A DNA stretch of 56,360 nucleotides from Clostridia bacterium (GCA_900770255.1 CAAGJN010000047.1:1-56360); one strand, 5' to 3'; numbered from the stretch's first letter, positions 43,610 to 53,443 are shown. Notes: generated by a model from the letters alone, not told the origin. Numbers and translations: made by a program.

Positions 43610-44905
43610 TTATTCCGATTTTTCGCTGCGGTCGTCCTTCCTGCCGTCATCTTCCCCACCGGGTTCTGCGACCTTGACAAGAACTTCCGTTATGCGCCGC
43701 TGCTCGACGTCCGTCACAGTCACAGACAGGCTCTTGCAGCTAAAGCAGTCGCCGACCTCGGCCATCTTGCCGAGCTGCTCGAGCACCCAGCCGCCTACCG
43801 ATACGGACTCGGCGTCTTCATCCTCATCCATATTGAAATATTCAAACATCTTGTCGAGCTGAGCTCCGCCGAGCACCCTGACGGAGCCGTCCGGCTGAGG
43901 CGTGAAATCCTCGATAACCTCGTCGTTCTCGTCCCAGATCTCGCCGACGAGCTCCTCGAGGATATCCTCCATTGTGACTATACCGAGCGTGCCGCCGAAC
44001 TCATCTGCAACGACGGCCATGTGAGTTTTTTTCTGCTGCATGAGCTTTAAAAGCTCGCTTATCTGCATCTGCTTTGCAACATAGACGATTTTTTTAATTA
44101 TCGATGATATCGGCTGATTTTTTGTCAGCACATATTTGTTAAAGTCGCGGATGTGTATGAAGCCGATGATGTCGTCGGTGTCGTCCGCGTAGACGGGCAG
44201 GCGCGAGAAGCCGGAGTCGTTGAAAACCGACGCTATTTCTTCAACGCTGTCGTCCTTCGAGACGGCGATGACGTCAACCCGAGGGGTGAGGATGTCGCCC
44301 ACCGGGCACTCATAAAATGAGATAGCCGAGCGGATAAGATCGCTCTCGTCCTCGTCGAGCCCGCCGCCGGACTCAGCTTCATCGACGATGGTGAGCAGCT
44401 CGTCGCCTGTGATCATGTCGTTGTGCTTGAATTTGAAGACCCTGTTGAGCATATTCTTCCACAGCACGAAGAACGAGACTACGGGAGTCAGCACGACGAG
44501 CAGGATACGCAGAAACGGAGTTGCAAACATAGCGTACTTTTCCGGTGCCTCTTTTGCTACGATTTTGGGCGTGACCTCGCCGAAGATAAGCAGCAGCACG
44601 GTCATGATGACGGTCGAAGCCGTCGGTCCCTTGCCGTTGCCGAGCAGCTTTATGAAAAGCACGGTCGCTATCGACGAAGCCGATATGTTGATGATGTTGT
44701 TGCCCACGAGGATTGTTGAGAGCAGCTTGTCGTAGCTCTCGGTCAGCTTATAGGCCCTTGCGGCCTTGCGGTCGCCGTCGTCAGCCATTGTTTTGAGCCT
44801 TATCTTGTTGAGCGAGGTGAAAGCTGTTTCGGATGCCGAAAAGAATGCCGAGAACAGGATGAGCAGAACAAGGCATATTATCTGCACCCAACTGCCGGTA
44901 GTCAA
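43610..44905 (-). CDS. CNNM/CorC-HlyC family transporter-like protein
   Basis: A member of the hemolysin-related CNNM/MpfA family linked to magnesium and cobalt efflux. The 431 aa have a DUF21 membrane domain (about 1-190, with FFSASETAFTSLNKIRLK), a CBS pair (TPRVDVIAVSKDDSVEEI and MAVVADEFGGTLGIVTMED), and the CorC_HlyC C-terminal domain. The start is TTG, with GGAGG 7 nt upstream and no ATG nearby. The C-terminal tail is charged (GGEDDGRKDDRSEKSE). Confidence 0.92.
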   Translation of the reverse strand: MTTGSWVQIICLVLLILFSAFFSASETAFTSLNKIRLKTMADDGDRKAARAYKLTESYDKLLSTILVGNNIINISASSIATVLFIKLLGNGKGPTASTVIMTVLLLIFGEVTPKIVAKEAPEKYAMFATPFLRILLVVLTPVVSFFVLWKNMLNRVFKFKHNDMITGDELLTIVDEAESGGGLDEDESDLIRSAISFYECPVGDILTPRVDVIAVSKDDSVEEIASVFNDSGFSRLPVYADDTDDIIGFIHIRDFNKYVLTKNQPISSIIKKIVYVAKQMQISELLKLMQQKKTHMAVVADEFGGTLGIVTMEDILEELVGEIWDENDEVIEDFTPQPDGSVRVLGGAQLDKMFEYFNMDEDEDAESVSVGGWVLEQLGKMAEVGDCFSCKSLSVTVTDVEQRRITEVLVKVAEPGGEDDGRKDDRSEKSE

Positions 44906-44985
44906 AAAAATTCCTCCAGTTTGACGTGTGTTTATCAGGATATAATCAAAAGCATAGCATAATTTACTCTGCTTTTCAAGAAAAA

Positions 44986-45009
44986 TCCGCCGATCGAAGG
45001 AACGGCGGA
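44986..45009 (-). terminator. terminator of the isomerase at 45016
   Basis: TCCGCCG/CGGCGGA with a 10-nt loop; on the minus strand a run of five T residues follows. Confidence 0.75.
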
Positions 45010-45015
45010 AAAATA

Positions 45016-45879
45016 TTAAAGAGCTATCATATCCCGCAGCTCCGCGGCGAGATCCGCGGTCATGCGTATGGCGTTGACGAGCGCGCGCTTTGGCAGGCGG
45101 CTGACAAAGCCGTCGTCCTCGAGGGTCACGTCGCCGGAATAGTTGATATCGTGCAGTGCCCGCGCAATCTCTTTCCAGTCGAGCTTGTAGGTGAACGGAG
45201 GCATGTGCAGATCGTCGATATAGTCGTTATCGTGGACGTGCAGAGCCGTGAGCCTGTCGTGGCCGAGAACCCTTATCGCGTGAGGCGCGTCGTCGCCGAC
45301 AAGGCCGCTGTGGCCGATGTCGAGGCAGACTGTAAAATATTTCGGGTCGAGCGCGTCATAATATTCGGCGAGATCTTCGCCGTAGCTGCAAACGTTTGCT
45401 ACCTTGACTCCGCGGCGTCTGTCATTGCCGAACATGTTCTCAAGAGCTATTTTTATGTTGAATTCCTCACAGAGGGGAGCGAGCGAGTTGTAAAAATCGA
45501 TGTTAAACTGCTTCTGATCCACGCCGTCGGGGCAGGCGGTCGGATGGACGATGATCTGATCAGCGCCTATCTTGCCTGCTATGCGTACGGCGAGCTTTAC
45601 CTTGTCATAGATGAATTCGTTATACTCATTGTCGCCGAAGCGGTAGCTCGGAAACGGCGCGTGCGCCTGATTGAAGGGCAGGGAGTATTTTGCCGCCGCC
45701 TCGTTTAGTGCGCCGACGAGCGCATCCTCGCTCATTCTGCCAAGCTGCGTTACATCGTCTGCGTTCATGAAGAACATCGAGAAGTCAACCGCATCAAAGC
45801 CGGCGTCCTTGAATATTTTCATGCCCTCGTCAATGCTGAAATGGTAAAAAAGATTGTCTGTCAATGTTGAAATTCTCAT
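45016..45879 (-). CDS. sugar phosphate isomerase/epimerase-like TIM-barrel protein (third copy)
   Basis: A third member of the xylose isomerase-like superfamily, 287 aa. It shows GFDAVDFSMFF near the N-terminus, ADQIIVHPTA, IALENMFG, VCLDIGHSG, ALHVHDND and GDVTLEDD, with His/Glu/Asp residues for a metal site. It is distinct in sequence from the pair at 9889-11605. It stands alone with its own promoter, divergent from addB. A small hairpin GGCGA/TCGCC (45888-45900) lies just before the ATG. The substrate is unknown. Confidence 0.87.
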   Translation of the reverse strand: MRISTLTDNLFYHFSIDEGMKIFKDAGFDAVDFSMFFMNADDVTQLGRMSEDALVGALNEAAAKYSLPFNQAHAPFPSYRFGDNEYNEFIYDKVKLAVRIAGKIGADQIIVHPTACPDGVDQKQFNIDFYNSLAPLCEEFNIKIALENMFGNDRRRGVKVANVCSYGEDLAEYYDALDPKYFTVCLDIGHSGLVGDDAPHAIRVLGHDRLTALHVHDNDYIDDLHMPPFTYKLDWKEIARALHDINYSGDVTLEDDGFVSRLPKRALVNAIRMTADLAAELRDMIAL

Positions 45880-45932
45880 TTTTTTTCGGCGAAAATCGCC
45901 TTCACCACCCTGTTATATAATAGATCAAATAC

Positions 45933-45961
45933 ATTATAGCAAACTTTTTTGCGATATACAA
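45933..45961 (-). promoter_or_regulatory. promoter of the third isomerase
   Basis: On the minus strand TTGTAT (plus 45956-45961) and TATAAT (45933-45938) are separated by 17 nt. Confidence 0.7.
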
Positions 45962-45987
45962 CTGATTTTACCGCAGCCGGTTTGCTG

Positions 45988-46029
45988 TACCAAATATGGT
46001 ATACACAAATATGAAATATATGATATAAT
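45988..46029 (+). promoter_or_regulatory. addB upstream region with inverted repeat and -10 box
   Basis: TATAAT at 46024-46029 lies about 30 nt before the addB start, but the -35 region is poor. TACCA-AATA-TGGTA (45988-46001) is a perfect 5-bp inverted repeat near the expected -35 and may be an operator. It also lies upstream of the divergent isomerase promoter. Confidence 0.45.
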
Positions 46030-46059
46030 CTGTATATAAAAGTTTTACGGAGGCTCGAT

Positions 46060-49000
46060 ATGCTGCGTCTGATACTTTCGCGCTCAGTCGGCGGAACAAC
46101 AAAATATACATACGATCTGATTTCGGAGCTCACCTCGTCCGGCAGCGACGCGGTGCTCATAGTGCCCGAGCAGTATTCGTTCGCGGCGGAGCGTATGATC
46201 CTTGAACGCCTGGGCGCCGTCGACGCACAGCGGGTTGAGGTGCTGAGCTTCACCCGCCTGGCAAATTCCGTTTTCAACACTCTGGGCTGGGATAAAGGCA
46301 GACGCATCAACGAAGCGGGAAAAATTTTGTTGATGAGCCGCGCCCTCGAGCAATGTGCGGACAGGCTGCAGGTCTATTCCCGCAGCGCACACAGCCCTGC
46401 CGTCGTGCGCGAAATGCTTGAATTGGGGGAGGAGTTCTGTCAATGCTCAATATCCCCGGAGGATATCGCCGGGGTGATGAACCGCATGGAGGAGAGCCTG
46501 CTCAAAAGCAAGCTCGCTGATATTTCTCTTGTGCTGTCTGTCTATGACTCCTTTCTCTCCGACGGCTGGATAGACGACAGCCGTATGCTGACGAGACTCA
46601 GCGATAAGCTCTCGGACAGCGGATGGTTTAACGGGAAGACCGTCTTTTTTGACTCCTTCCGCGGCTTTACCGCGCAGGAGCTCGGAGTAATAGGGCAGGT
46701 GATCAGCCAGTCCGAGCAGACGTATGTCACTCTCTGCGCGCCCGATCTCATAGACCGCGGCACAGACAATATTTTTTACCACACCAAGCGCACGGCGAAA
46801 AAGCTCATAAAGCTCGCCGCATCCGTGAACGTTCCGGCGGCAAAGCCTATAGTGATCGACGGAGCGAAAAAACCGGAGGAGCTTGTCTTCCTTGAACAGA
46901 ACTTCCTGAGCCCGGATACCGAAATATTTGACGGAGAGTGCGGCGGCATCTCAGTCATCGCCGCGCCCGATATACGCAGCGAGTGCGCCTATGTTGCGGC
47001 GCAGATAAAAAGGATGATACGCAAGGGCGAATACAAGAGCCGCGATATCACCGTTATTGCCCGCGACGAGGGCTATATCAATCAGATGCGCACGTCCCTT
47101 GCAAAGTGCGGCGTGCCCGTGTTTGAGGACAGACGCCAGCCTGTAATCAACCAGCCGCTGATGACGCTCGTGCGCGCGGCGCTGAGGATCGCGGACGGCG
47201 GTTTTGACACCGACAGCGTGCTGCGCGCTCTGAAAACAGGCCTGTGCCCGCTTGACGCCCAGCAGGTGTCGCGGCTTGAAAATTATACTTATCTCTGGCA
47301 GATAAACGGCTCCGGCTGGCTTTCGCCGTGGCAGTCGAGCCCCGAGGGCTTCGGCGAGATGACGGACTGTGCACAGCAGGAGCTTGACGAATTGAATGTT
47401 CTGCGCTCTGCGGCGGTGGAGCCGTTTGTTAAATTTAAAAACAAACTCAAAAAGACCGACGGCGAAGGCTGTGCCCGCGCGGTATTTGATCTGCTTATAG
47501 ACCTTGGCGCCGATGAGCGCCTCAAGGAGCTCGCCGTATCACTCGAGGAGTCGGGCGAAGCTGCGCTCGCGCTCGAGACTGAGCGGCTTTGGGATACGCT
47601 CTGCTCGCTGCTTGATGCGGCAGCGCAGACGCTCGGCAGCGTGCCTGTCTCTGCGGGTCGCTTTTCACAGCTTTTCGATCTCATGCTCTCCACCGTGACG
47701 CTCGGAGAAATCCCGCAGTCTCTCGAGGAGGTGACGCTTGGCTCGGCGCAGCGTATAAGACCGATAGCGCCGAAGGCCGTGTTTGTGCTTGGCGTCAACG
47801 CGGGCAAGCTGCCGCTGAATCCGTCGCAGTCGGGTATGCTCAACGCCGGAGAGCGCGAGCGTCTCGCCGCGGCAGGTATTGAGACTGCAAGCTACGGGGA
47901 GGACAGCGTCGCAGAGGAACGCTTTATAGCCTACAGCGCGTGCTGCTGCGCGGGCGAAAAGCTGACTCTCAGCTACCCCTCGAAGGGCGCGGACGGCGAG
48001 GAGCTGAGCGCGTCGGAGATAATAACCTTCCTGCGCGTCCATTTTCCGAACGCAAAGCAGACCGATACTCTGACCGCCGACAGACTCGATCTTGTCGAGG
48101 GCAGAGCGCCTGCGTTTGAGTTGACGGCTTCGCTGATGCACCGTGGAGGCGAGCTGTATGAATCGCTGCGCGGTTACTTTAAGGATAACGCGGAATATTC
48201 CGGCAGGCTCGAGGCGCTCGATAATGCCGCAGGGGAGCGCAGCTTCAAAATCGGAAGTGAAGAGACTGCGCGCAGTCTCTTCGGCAGAAACATAAACATT
48301 TCACCCTCGCGCGCGGAAACCTATTACCGCTGCCCGTTCTCGTATTTTTGCCGTTACGGGCTTAAACTCAAGGAGAACAAGAGCGCGCAGTTCGATCCGC
48401 TGCAAAAGGGCACGGTGATCCACTTTGTGCTTGAAAAGCTGCTGCGCGAATATACGGCGGACGAGCTCTGCGTGCTCGGCCGAGCTCAGCGGCTCGGAAA
48501 AATACGCGAGCTTATGGATGAATATCTCGCAAAATATCTCGACCGTTCGCAGCGCACTCAGCGTTTTATATATCTGTATGAGCGGCTTGCACGCAGCATC
48601 GATGCGGTGGCCGGCCGACTTGCGGATGAATTTGCGTGCAGCGATTTCCGTCCGCTTGATCTCGAGCTCGAGATATCACACGGCGGCGACATTGAACCCT
48701 ACACGCTGAAAATGCCGTCCGGCGGCAGCGTGTGCGTCTCCGGCAAGGTAGACAGGGTTGACGGAGCAGAGATCGGCGGAGAAAAATATCTGCGCGTCAT
48801 AGATTATAAATCCTCGGGCAAGACTTTTGCTGTCGCGGACGTCCTCAGCGGGCTTAATATGCAGATGCTGATTTATCTTTTCACGCTTGTCAGAAACGGG
48901 AAGAGCCGCTACGGCGAAGCGATCCCGGCCGGCGTGCTGTATATGCCTGCAAAGGCTTCTGCCTTTACAGCCGACAGAGCCGTCGAGCTCGGAAAACAGG

Positions 49001-49362
49001 GCAGACCGGACGACCGCAGAATGCAGGGCTTCGTGCTCGAAAACGCGGGAGTTATCATCGCCATGGAGAAGGACGGAAAGGGCATATACATCCCCGCGAA
49101 GATAGACGGAAACGGCAATATAAAAGGCAGCGTCCTCGACCTTGAGGAGCTGTCAAAGCTCTGGGATAAAGTGGACGAACTCCTTGTGAAGATGGGCGAG
49201 GAGCTGCATCACGGCAGTATAGCGGCTCTGCCCGCGCAGGGCAAACGGTACAAGGATATCTGCTCTCACTGCGAGTATTGGGACATCTGCACGAGGGAAA
49301 GCAATATGCCTGTGAGAGAAATAGACGAGGACGTGTCGCTCGGGGAGGAGGCGGAGAAATGA
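46060..49362 (+). CDS. addB: AddB subunit of the AddAB helicase-nuclease
   Basis: AddB is the second subunit of the double-strand-break processing complex; it recognises Chi and cuts one strand. The 1100 aa include the nuclease motif VIDYKSSGK (D915, K917) and the iron-sulfur ligands C758 (YYRCPFSYFC) and C1068, C1071, C1077 (CSHCEYWDIC). The N-terminus reads SRSVGGTTK where other AddB proteins have GRxGSGKTK: the Gly at the start and the P-loop Lys are replaced, so ATP binding at this site is probably lost. It overlaps addA by 4 nt. CGGAGG precedes the ATG. Confidence 0.94.
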   Translation: MLRLILSRSVGGTTKYTYDLISELTSSGSDAVLIVPEQYSFAAERMILERLGAVDAQRVEVLSFTRLANSVFNTLGWDKGRRINEAGKILLMSRALEQCADRLQVYSRSAHSPAVVREMLELGEEFCQCSISPEDIAGVMNRMEESLLKSKLADISLVLSVYDSFLSDGWIDDSRMLTRLSDKLSDSGWFNGKTVFFDSFRGFTAQELGVIGQVISQSEQTYVTLCAPDLIDRGTDNIFYHTKRTAKKLIKLAASVNVPAAKPIVIDGAKKPEELVFLEQNFLSPDTEIFDGECGGISVIAAPDIRSECAYVAAQIKRMIRKGEYKSRDITVIARDEGYINQMRTSLAKCGVPVFEDRRQPVINQPLMTLVRAALRIADGGFDTDSVLRALKTGLCPLDAQQVSRLENYTYLWQINGSGWLSPWQSSPEGFGEMTDCAQQELDELNVLRSAAVEPFVKFKNKLKKTDGEGCARAVFDLLIDLGADERLKELAVSLEESGEAALALETERLWDTLCSLLDAAAQTLGSVPVSAGRFSQLFDLMLSTVTLGEIPQSLEEVTLGSAQRIRPIAPKAVFVLGVNAGKLPLNPSQSGMLNAGERERLAAAGIETASYGEDSVAEERFIAYSACCCAGEKLTLSYPSKGADGEELSASEIITFLRVHFPNAKQTDTLTADRLDLVEGRAPAFELTASLMHRGGELYESLRGYFKDNAEYSGRLEALDNAAGERSFKIGSEETARSLFGRNINISPSRAETYYRCPFSYFCRYGLKLKENKSAQFDPLQKGTVIHFVLEKLLREYTADELCVLGRAQRLGKIRELMDEYLAKYLDRSQRTQRFIYLYERLARSIDAVAGRLADEFACSDFRPLDLELEISHGGDIEPYTLKMPSGGSVCVSGKVDRVDGAEIGGEKYLRVIDYKSSGKTFAVADVLSGLNMQMLIYLFTLVRNGKSRYGEAIPAGVLYMPAKASAFTADRAVELGKQGRPDDRRMQGFVLENAGVIIAMEKDGKGIYIPAKIDGNGNIKGSVLDLEELSKLWDKVDELLVKMGEELHHGSIAALPAQGKRYKDICSHCEYWDICTRESNMPVREIDEDVSLGEEAEK

Positions 49363-52300
49363 GTGTGAACTGGACTGAAGATCAGAGACATGCTTTTGAG
49401 TGCCGTAAAGGTTCTGTACTTGTCAGCGCGGCGGCCGGCTCGGGCAAGACCGCAGTGCTCGTCGAGCGCGTTATCAGGCGGCTGACGGACAGCGAGGATC
49501 CCTGCTCGGCGGCGGATCTGCTCATCGTCACTTTCACCCGCGCCGCCACCGCTCAGATGCGCGAAAAAATAGGTGCGGCAATAATGAAACGGCTCGGGGA
49601 GGAGCCGACCGACTCCCATCTGCGCCGCCAGTATATGCTGCTGCCCTTTGCAAAAATATGCACAATAGACAGCTTCTGCAACGACCTTGTGCGTGAGAAT
49701 TTTCATGCACTCGGCATCTCTCCCGACTATACCATGCTCGACAGCGAGACGGTAAAGATAATGAAAAGCGATGCCTGTGAGACAGTGCTCGAGCGGGCAT
49801 ATGAAAATGACGCTGACGGCAGCTTCGCGGCGCTCAGCGATATGATATCGGCCGACAGCAGCGACCGTAAGCTGCAGGAGCTGATAATAAAAATTTACGA
49901 TATATCTACAGCCTATCCGTTTCCGGAGCGTTGGCTCGACTCGCTAATCGGCGAATATTCTCAGCCCGATATTGAAAAGAGCTGCTGGGGCGGGGTGATT
50001 GAAAAATACCTGTCCGATATGCTCGAATACTGCGCCGCCTCGAGCCGCGATATGCTCGAAAGTATGCAGTATGACGAATATGTGCTTGCCGCCTACGGTC
50101 CGGCGGTGCGCGCCGATCTGATGATGTATGAGGAGCTTAAGACCGCTCTCTCCACGGGCTGGGACAGCGCTCTTGAAGCATTCAGAGACGCGGGCAAACG
50201 CTTTCAGAAGCTCGGTTCTACACCGAGGGGCTATGACAGCCCGGTAAAGTCCGCAGTGAAAACGATGCGCGAAAAGCTCAAAAAGCTCACCAAAAAAGCG
50301 CCGGAGATAATGTGCGTCTCGTCCGCGGAGCATTCGGAGGATATAGAACTGCTCAGAGAACCTGTCAGTCTGTTGATCGGGCTTGTCAAGCAGTTTGGCG
50401 AGGAGTATGCGCGGGAGAAGGACAGGATAAATTCGGCGGACTTTTCGGACTGTCTGCACCGTGCGATCAGTCTGCTCGTGCGCCCGGAGGGCGACGGCTA
50501 TGCCAAAACGGAGCTCGCGCGCGAGCTCTCAGCGCGTTACAAGGAGATACTCGTCGATGAGTATCAGGATATAAACGAGGCGCAGGATATGATCTTTCGA
50601 GCCATATCGGCCGATGAAAGCAACCTTTTCACAGTCGGCGACGTCAAGCAGAGCATATACCGTTTCCGCCAGGCTATGCCTGAGATATTTCTGCGCCGCC
50701 GCGCTTCGACGAACAGCTATGAGAGCGGAAAATATCCGATGGGGATAACTCTCGGCACGAATTTCCGCAGCAGGGCGGGCGTGACCTCGTGCGTCAATTA
50801 TATCTTCCGCCAGCTGATGAGCGAGGAGGCGGGCGAGCTCGATTACGGCGACTCGGAGGCGCTCAACGCGGGCGCGAGCTATCCGGAGCGCGACATTCCG
50901 GACTGCGAGCTGCATATAGTGACAAATCCCGGCAACAGAGCCGAGGTGCTTGAAGCGCAGGCCGAATATGTCGCTCAATATATAGAAAAGGCTGTGGCGT
51001 CGGGTATGCAGGTCACGCGCGGCGGCGAGCTCAGGGGGGCCTCCTTCGGCGATTTCTGTATTCTGCTGCGTACCGCTAAGGACACCGCGTCGGTGTTTGC
51101 AAATGTGCTCTCAAAGCATGATATACCGGTATTCTCGCCGGAGACCGGCGGATTCTTTGAGGCGGCGGAGATAAGCTTTATGCTCTCACTCATGCGTGTG
51201 CTCGACAACCCTGTTCAGGATATACCGCTGGCCGCCGTTATGCTCTCTCCGCTGTTCGGCTTCAATGCCGACGAGCTTTCCGAGATCCGTGCGGCGGCGA
51301 AAGTCAGGCTCCCTGCGGGCGGCAGCGAGCCGCTTTACCGCAGCGTTGCAGCGGCGGCGGGCGAGGGAAACGAAAAAGCAAAGCGGTTTCTCGCTCGCCT
51401 TGAGAGCCTGCGGCGCCTGTCGCTGACTCTCAGCGCCGGCGAGCTAGTGCGCAGACTCTGCGACGAGACGGGCTTCGACGCAATCGTCGGAGCTATGCCG
51501 GACGGCGAGCGCAGGAGGCTCAATCTCGGCCTGCTCTGCGACTATGCCGAAAAATATGAGGCGGCCGGCAACCTCGGTCTAAGCGGTTTTATACGTTTTA
51601 TAGATAAGATAGCCCGCACAAGCGGTGATCTCGCCACGGCGGCGAAGCCGTCGGAAAATGCCGACGTGGTGCGGATAATGACCGTGCATCAGAGCAAGGG
51701 GCTTGAGTTTCCCGTGTGTATTCTTGCCGACATGCAGCACGAGTTCAATGAGCGCGACTTCAACGACTCCGTGCTTATCAGCTCCGAGTCGGGGCTCGGC
51801 ATAAAACGCCGCACAGAGGACGGTATAAGCCTCTATGACACGGCGTCCCGCCGCGCGGCTGTGATCTCCTCACAGCGCATGGGACGCAGCGAGGAGATGC
51901 GAGTGCTCTACGTTGCGCTGACAAGGGCAAAGGAAAACATCGTTATGGTGACGTCGATTGAAAAGCCCGAAAACAAGCTTGCCTCGCTCGCCGTAAGCCG
52001 CGGCATGGGCGACAGGGCCGATCCGTTTGCGGTGCTCAATATGAACTCCTTTTCCGATCTTGTGCTCACGGCGCTGCTGCGCCACCCGGATGCGCAGGAG
52101 CTTCGGGATATTTCGGGCGTTGAAACGGATATTCTCCTGTCAAAGAAGGATAAATTTCGCCTCGGCGTAACCGTCGGCGAGGTCGATACGGACGGCTGCG
52201 CGCCGGCTCAGAGTGACGCAGAGCGCGCCGAGCCTACGCTCATAGGCGAGGTGCGCGCAAGGCTCGACTTTGAGGATCCGAGGTCGGTGCTCTCGTCGGT

Positions 52301-52904
52301 GCCGGCAAAGCGCGCCGCGTCGGACGGCTCGGAGAGGGGAATAAACCGCGAATATTTTGCGTCGGCGCGCCCGGCGTTTATGAGCTCCGGCGGTCTGACT
52401 CCCGCGCAGCGCGGCACGGCGACTCACAAATATATGCAGTTTTCGGACTACTCTGCGGCGGCCGCAGACCCCCGCGCCGAGTGTGAGCGCCTTGTGGATA
52501 TGGGCTTTTTGTCGCGTGAGGAGGGCGAGGCCGTGAACCTTGCGGCGATAAAGAAATTTTTTTCGTCGGAGCTTGCGGCGCGGATATTCGCCTGCGAAAA
52601 CGTGATGCGAGAGAAAAAGTTCACGGCGCTGTTCCCGATAAGCTATTTTTATCCGGAGCTCGAAGGCGGGCTCGGCAATGAGACTACGGTTGTGCAGGGT
52701 ATTGCGGACTGCGCTTTTGTCGAGGACGGCGAGCTCGTGATAGTCGATTACAAGACCGACACGGGAGTGACCCCGGAAGCGCTCAGAGAGTGTTATTCGG
52801 CTCAGCTCGGGATATACCGCGCCGCCCTGTCTCAGACGCTCGGCATGCCCGTAAAAGAGACACTTTTATATTCCTTTTATCTGGGCGAGGTTGTCAAAAT
52901 CTGA
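49359..52904 (+). CDS. addA: AddA subunit of the AddAB helicase-nuclease
   Basis: AddA is the 3'-5' helicase motor and second nuclease of the complex. The 1181 aa show the UvrD-type Walker A AAGSGKT (25-31), FTRAATAQMREKI, the Walker B region VDEYQDIN, TVHQSKGLEFPVC (motif V) and VALTRAKENIV (motif VI). The C-terminal nuclease motif VDYKTDTG (D1130, K1132) is intact. The ATG encoding MSVNWTEDQ overlaps the addB stop (ATGA), giving coupled translation. Confidence 0.96.
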   Translation: MSVNWTEDQRHAFECRKGSVLVSAAAGSGKTAVLVERVIRRLTDSEDPCSAADLLIVTFTRAATAQMREKIGAAIMKRLGEEPTDSHLRRQYMLLPFAKICTIDSFCNDLVRENFHALGISPDYTMLDSETVKIMKSDACETVLERAYENDADGSFAALSDMISADSSDRKLQELIIKIYDISTAYPFPERWLDSLIGEYSQPDIEKSCWGGVIEKYLSDMLEYCAASSRDMLESMQYDEYVLAAYGPAVRADLMMYEELKTALSTGWDSALEAFRDAGKRFQKLGSTPRGYDSPVKSAVKTMREKLKKLTKKAPEIMCVSSAEHSEDIELLREPVSLLIGLVKQFGEEYAREKDRINSADFSDCLHRAISLLVRPEGDGYAKTELARELSARYKEILVDEYQDINEAQDMIFRAISADESNLFTVGDVKQSIYRFRQAMPEIFLRRRASTNSYESGKYPMGITLGTNFRSRAGVTSCVNYIFRQLMSEEAGELDYGDSEALNAGASYPERDIPDCELHIVTNPGNRAEVLEAQAEYVAQYIEKAVASGMQVTRGGELRGASFGDFCILLRTAKDTASVFANVLSKHDIPVFSPETGGFFEAAEISFMLSLMRVLDNPVQDIPLAAVMLSPLFGFNADELSEIRAAAKVRLPAGGSEPLYRSVAAAAGEGNEKAKRFLARLESLRRLSLTLSAGELVRRLCDETGFDAIVGAMPDGERRRLNLGLLCDYAEKYEAAGNLGLSGFIRFIDKIARTSGDLATAAKPSENADVVRIMTVHQSKGLEFPVCILADMQHEFNERDFNDSVLISSESGLGIKRRTEDGISLYDTASRRAAVISSQRMGRSEEMRVLYVALTRAKENIVMVTSIEKPENKLASLAVSRGMGDRADPFAVLNMNSFSDLVLTALLRHPDAQELRDISGVETDILLSKKDKFRLGVTVGEVDTDGCAPAQSDAERAEPTLIGEVRARLDFEDPRSVLSSVPAKRAASDGSERGINREYFASARPAFMSSGGLTPAQRGTATHKYMQFSDYSAAAADPRAECERLVDMGFLSREEGEAVNLAAIKKFFSSELAARIFACENVMREKKFTALFPISYFYPELEGGLGNETTVVQGIADCAFVEDGELVIVDYKTDTGVTPEALRECYSAQLGIYRAALSQTLGMPVKETLLYSFYLGEVVKI

Positions 52905-52990
52905 AACGGGTGCGAAAACGGCGGGGACCGACTGCTTGCGGGCGGACCTCCCGGTCGGATGAGAGGAAAACAAAAAATATGAAAAAAGGC

Positions 52991-53019
52991 TTGCTTTTTT
53001 GCCGAGTCTATGATAGAAT
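52991..53019 (+). promoter_or_regulatory. rpmE promoter
   Basis: TTGCTT (52991-52996) and TAGAAT (53014-53019) with 17-nt spacing lie in the 175-nt gap after addA. No clear addA terminator is visible there. Confidence 0.55.
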
Positions 53020-53079
53020 TGCGTTTGCTAGATTTAAAGATCGAGTTATTATGCAGATAAACCGAAAGAGGTGACAATA

Positions 53080-53292
53080 ATGAAGGAAGGAATCCATCCG
53101 AAGTACGAGCCCACCGAGATCCGCTGTGCATGCGGTGAGGTTATTAAGACCTCCTCCACAAAGAAAGATCTTCGTGTTGATATTTGCTCGAAGTGCCATC
53201 CGTTCTTCACCGGCAAGCAGAAGCTCGTCGATACAGGCGGACGTGTCGATCGCTTCAAGAAGCGCTTCAATATGACTGAGGACAAGAAATAA
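53080..53292 (+). CDS. rpmE: 50S ribosomal protein L31, zinc-binding form
   Basis: L31 bridges the large and small subunits. The 70-aa protein begins MKEGIHPKYEPTEI and keeps C16, C18, C36 and C39 (CAC and CSKC), so it is the zinc-containing form, replaced by a Cys-less paralogue under zinc limitation in some bacteria. The ATG at 53080 follows AAAGAGGTG; a GTG three codons earlier overlaps that site. Confidence 0.97.
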   Translation: MKEGIHPKYEPTEIRCACGEVIKTSSTKKDLRVDICSKCHPFFTGKQKLVDTGGRVDRFKKRFNMTEDKK

Positions 53293-53308
53293 TTGACTCA
53301 TGAGAGAT

Positions 53309-53338
53309 AAGCGGTGCAGTTTTCTGCACCGCTTTTTT
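53309..53338 (+). terminator. rpmE terminator
   Basis: AAGCGGTGCAG/CTGCACCGCTT with a TTTT loop, then a T run. Confidence 0.92.
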
Positions 53339-53414
53339 CCTTTGATTTAGGGCGAAAAGGCCGGCATATGCAGCGAGGACCAATCATTGTTAATATTATT
53401 TTTCTCATAGAGAC

Positions 53415-53443
53415 TTGTTTTAAAGCTGTCTAAGCGATATAAT
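53415..53443 (+). promoter_or_regulatory. promoter of the M23 envelope protein gene
   Basis: TTGTTT (53415-53420) and a perfect TATAAT (53438-53443) with 17-nt spacing. Confidence 0.65.

Noticed and set aside
44926..45708. 260-codon plus-strand frame over the third isomerase
   Set aside because: Antisense to a gene with family motifs; Val-rich shadow composition.
52790..53074. 94-codon plus-strand frame spanning the addA end and the rpmE leader
   Set aside because: Out of frame with addA, no ribosome site, and it covers the rpmE promoter.
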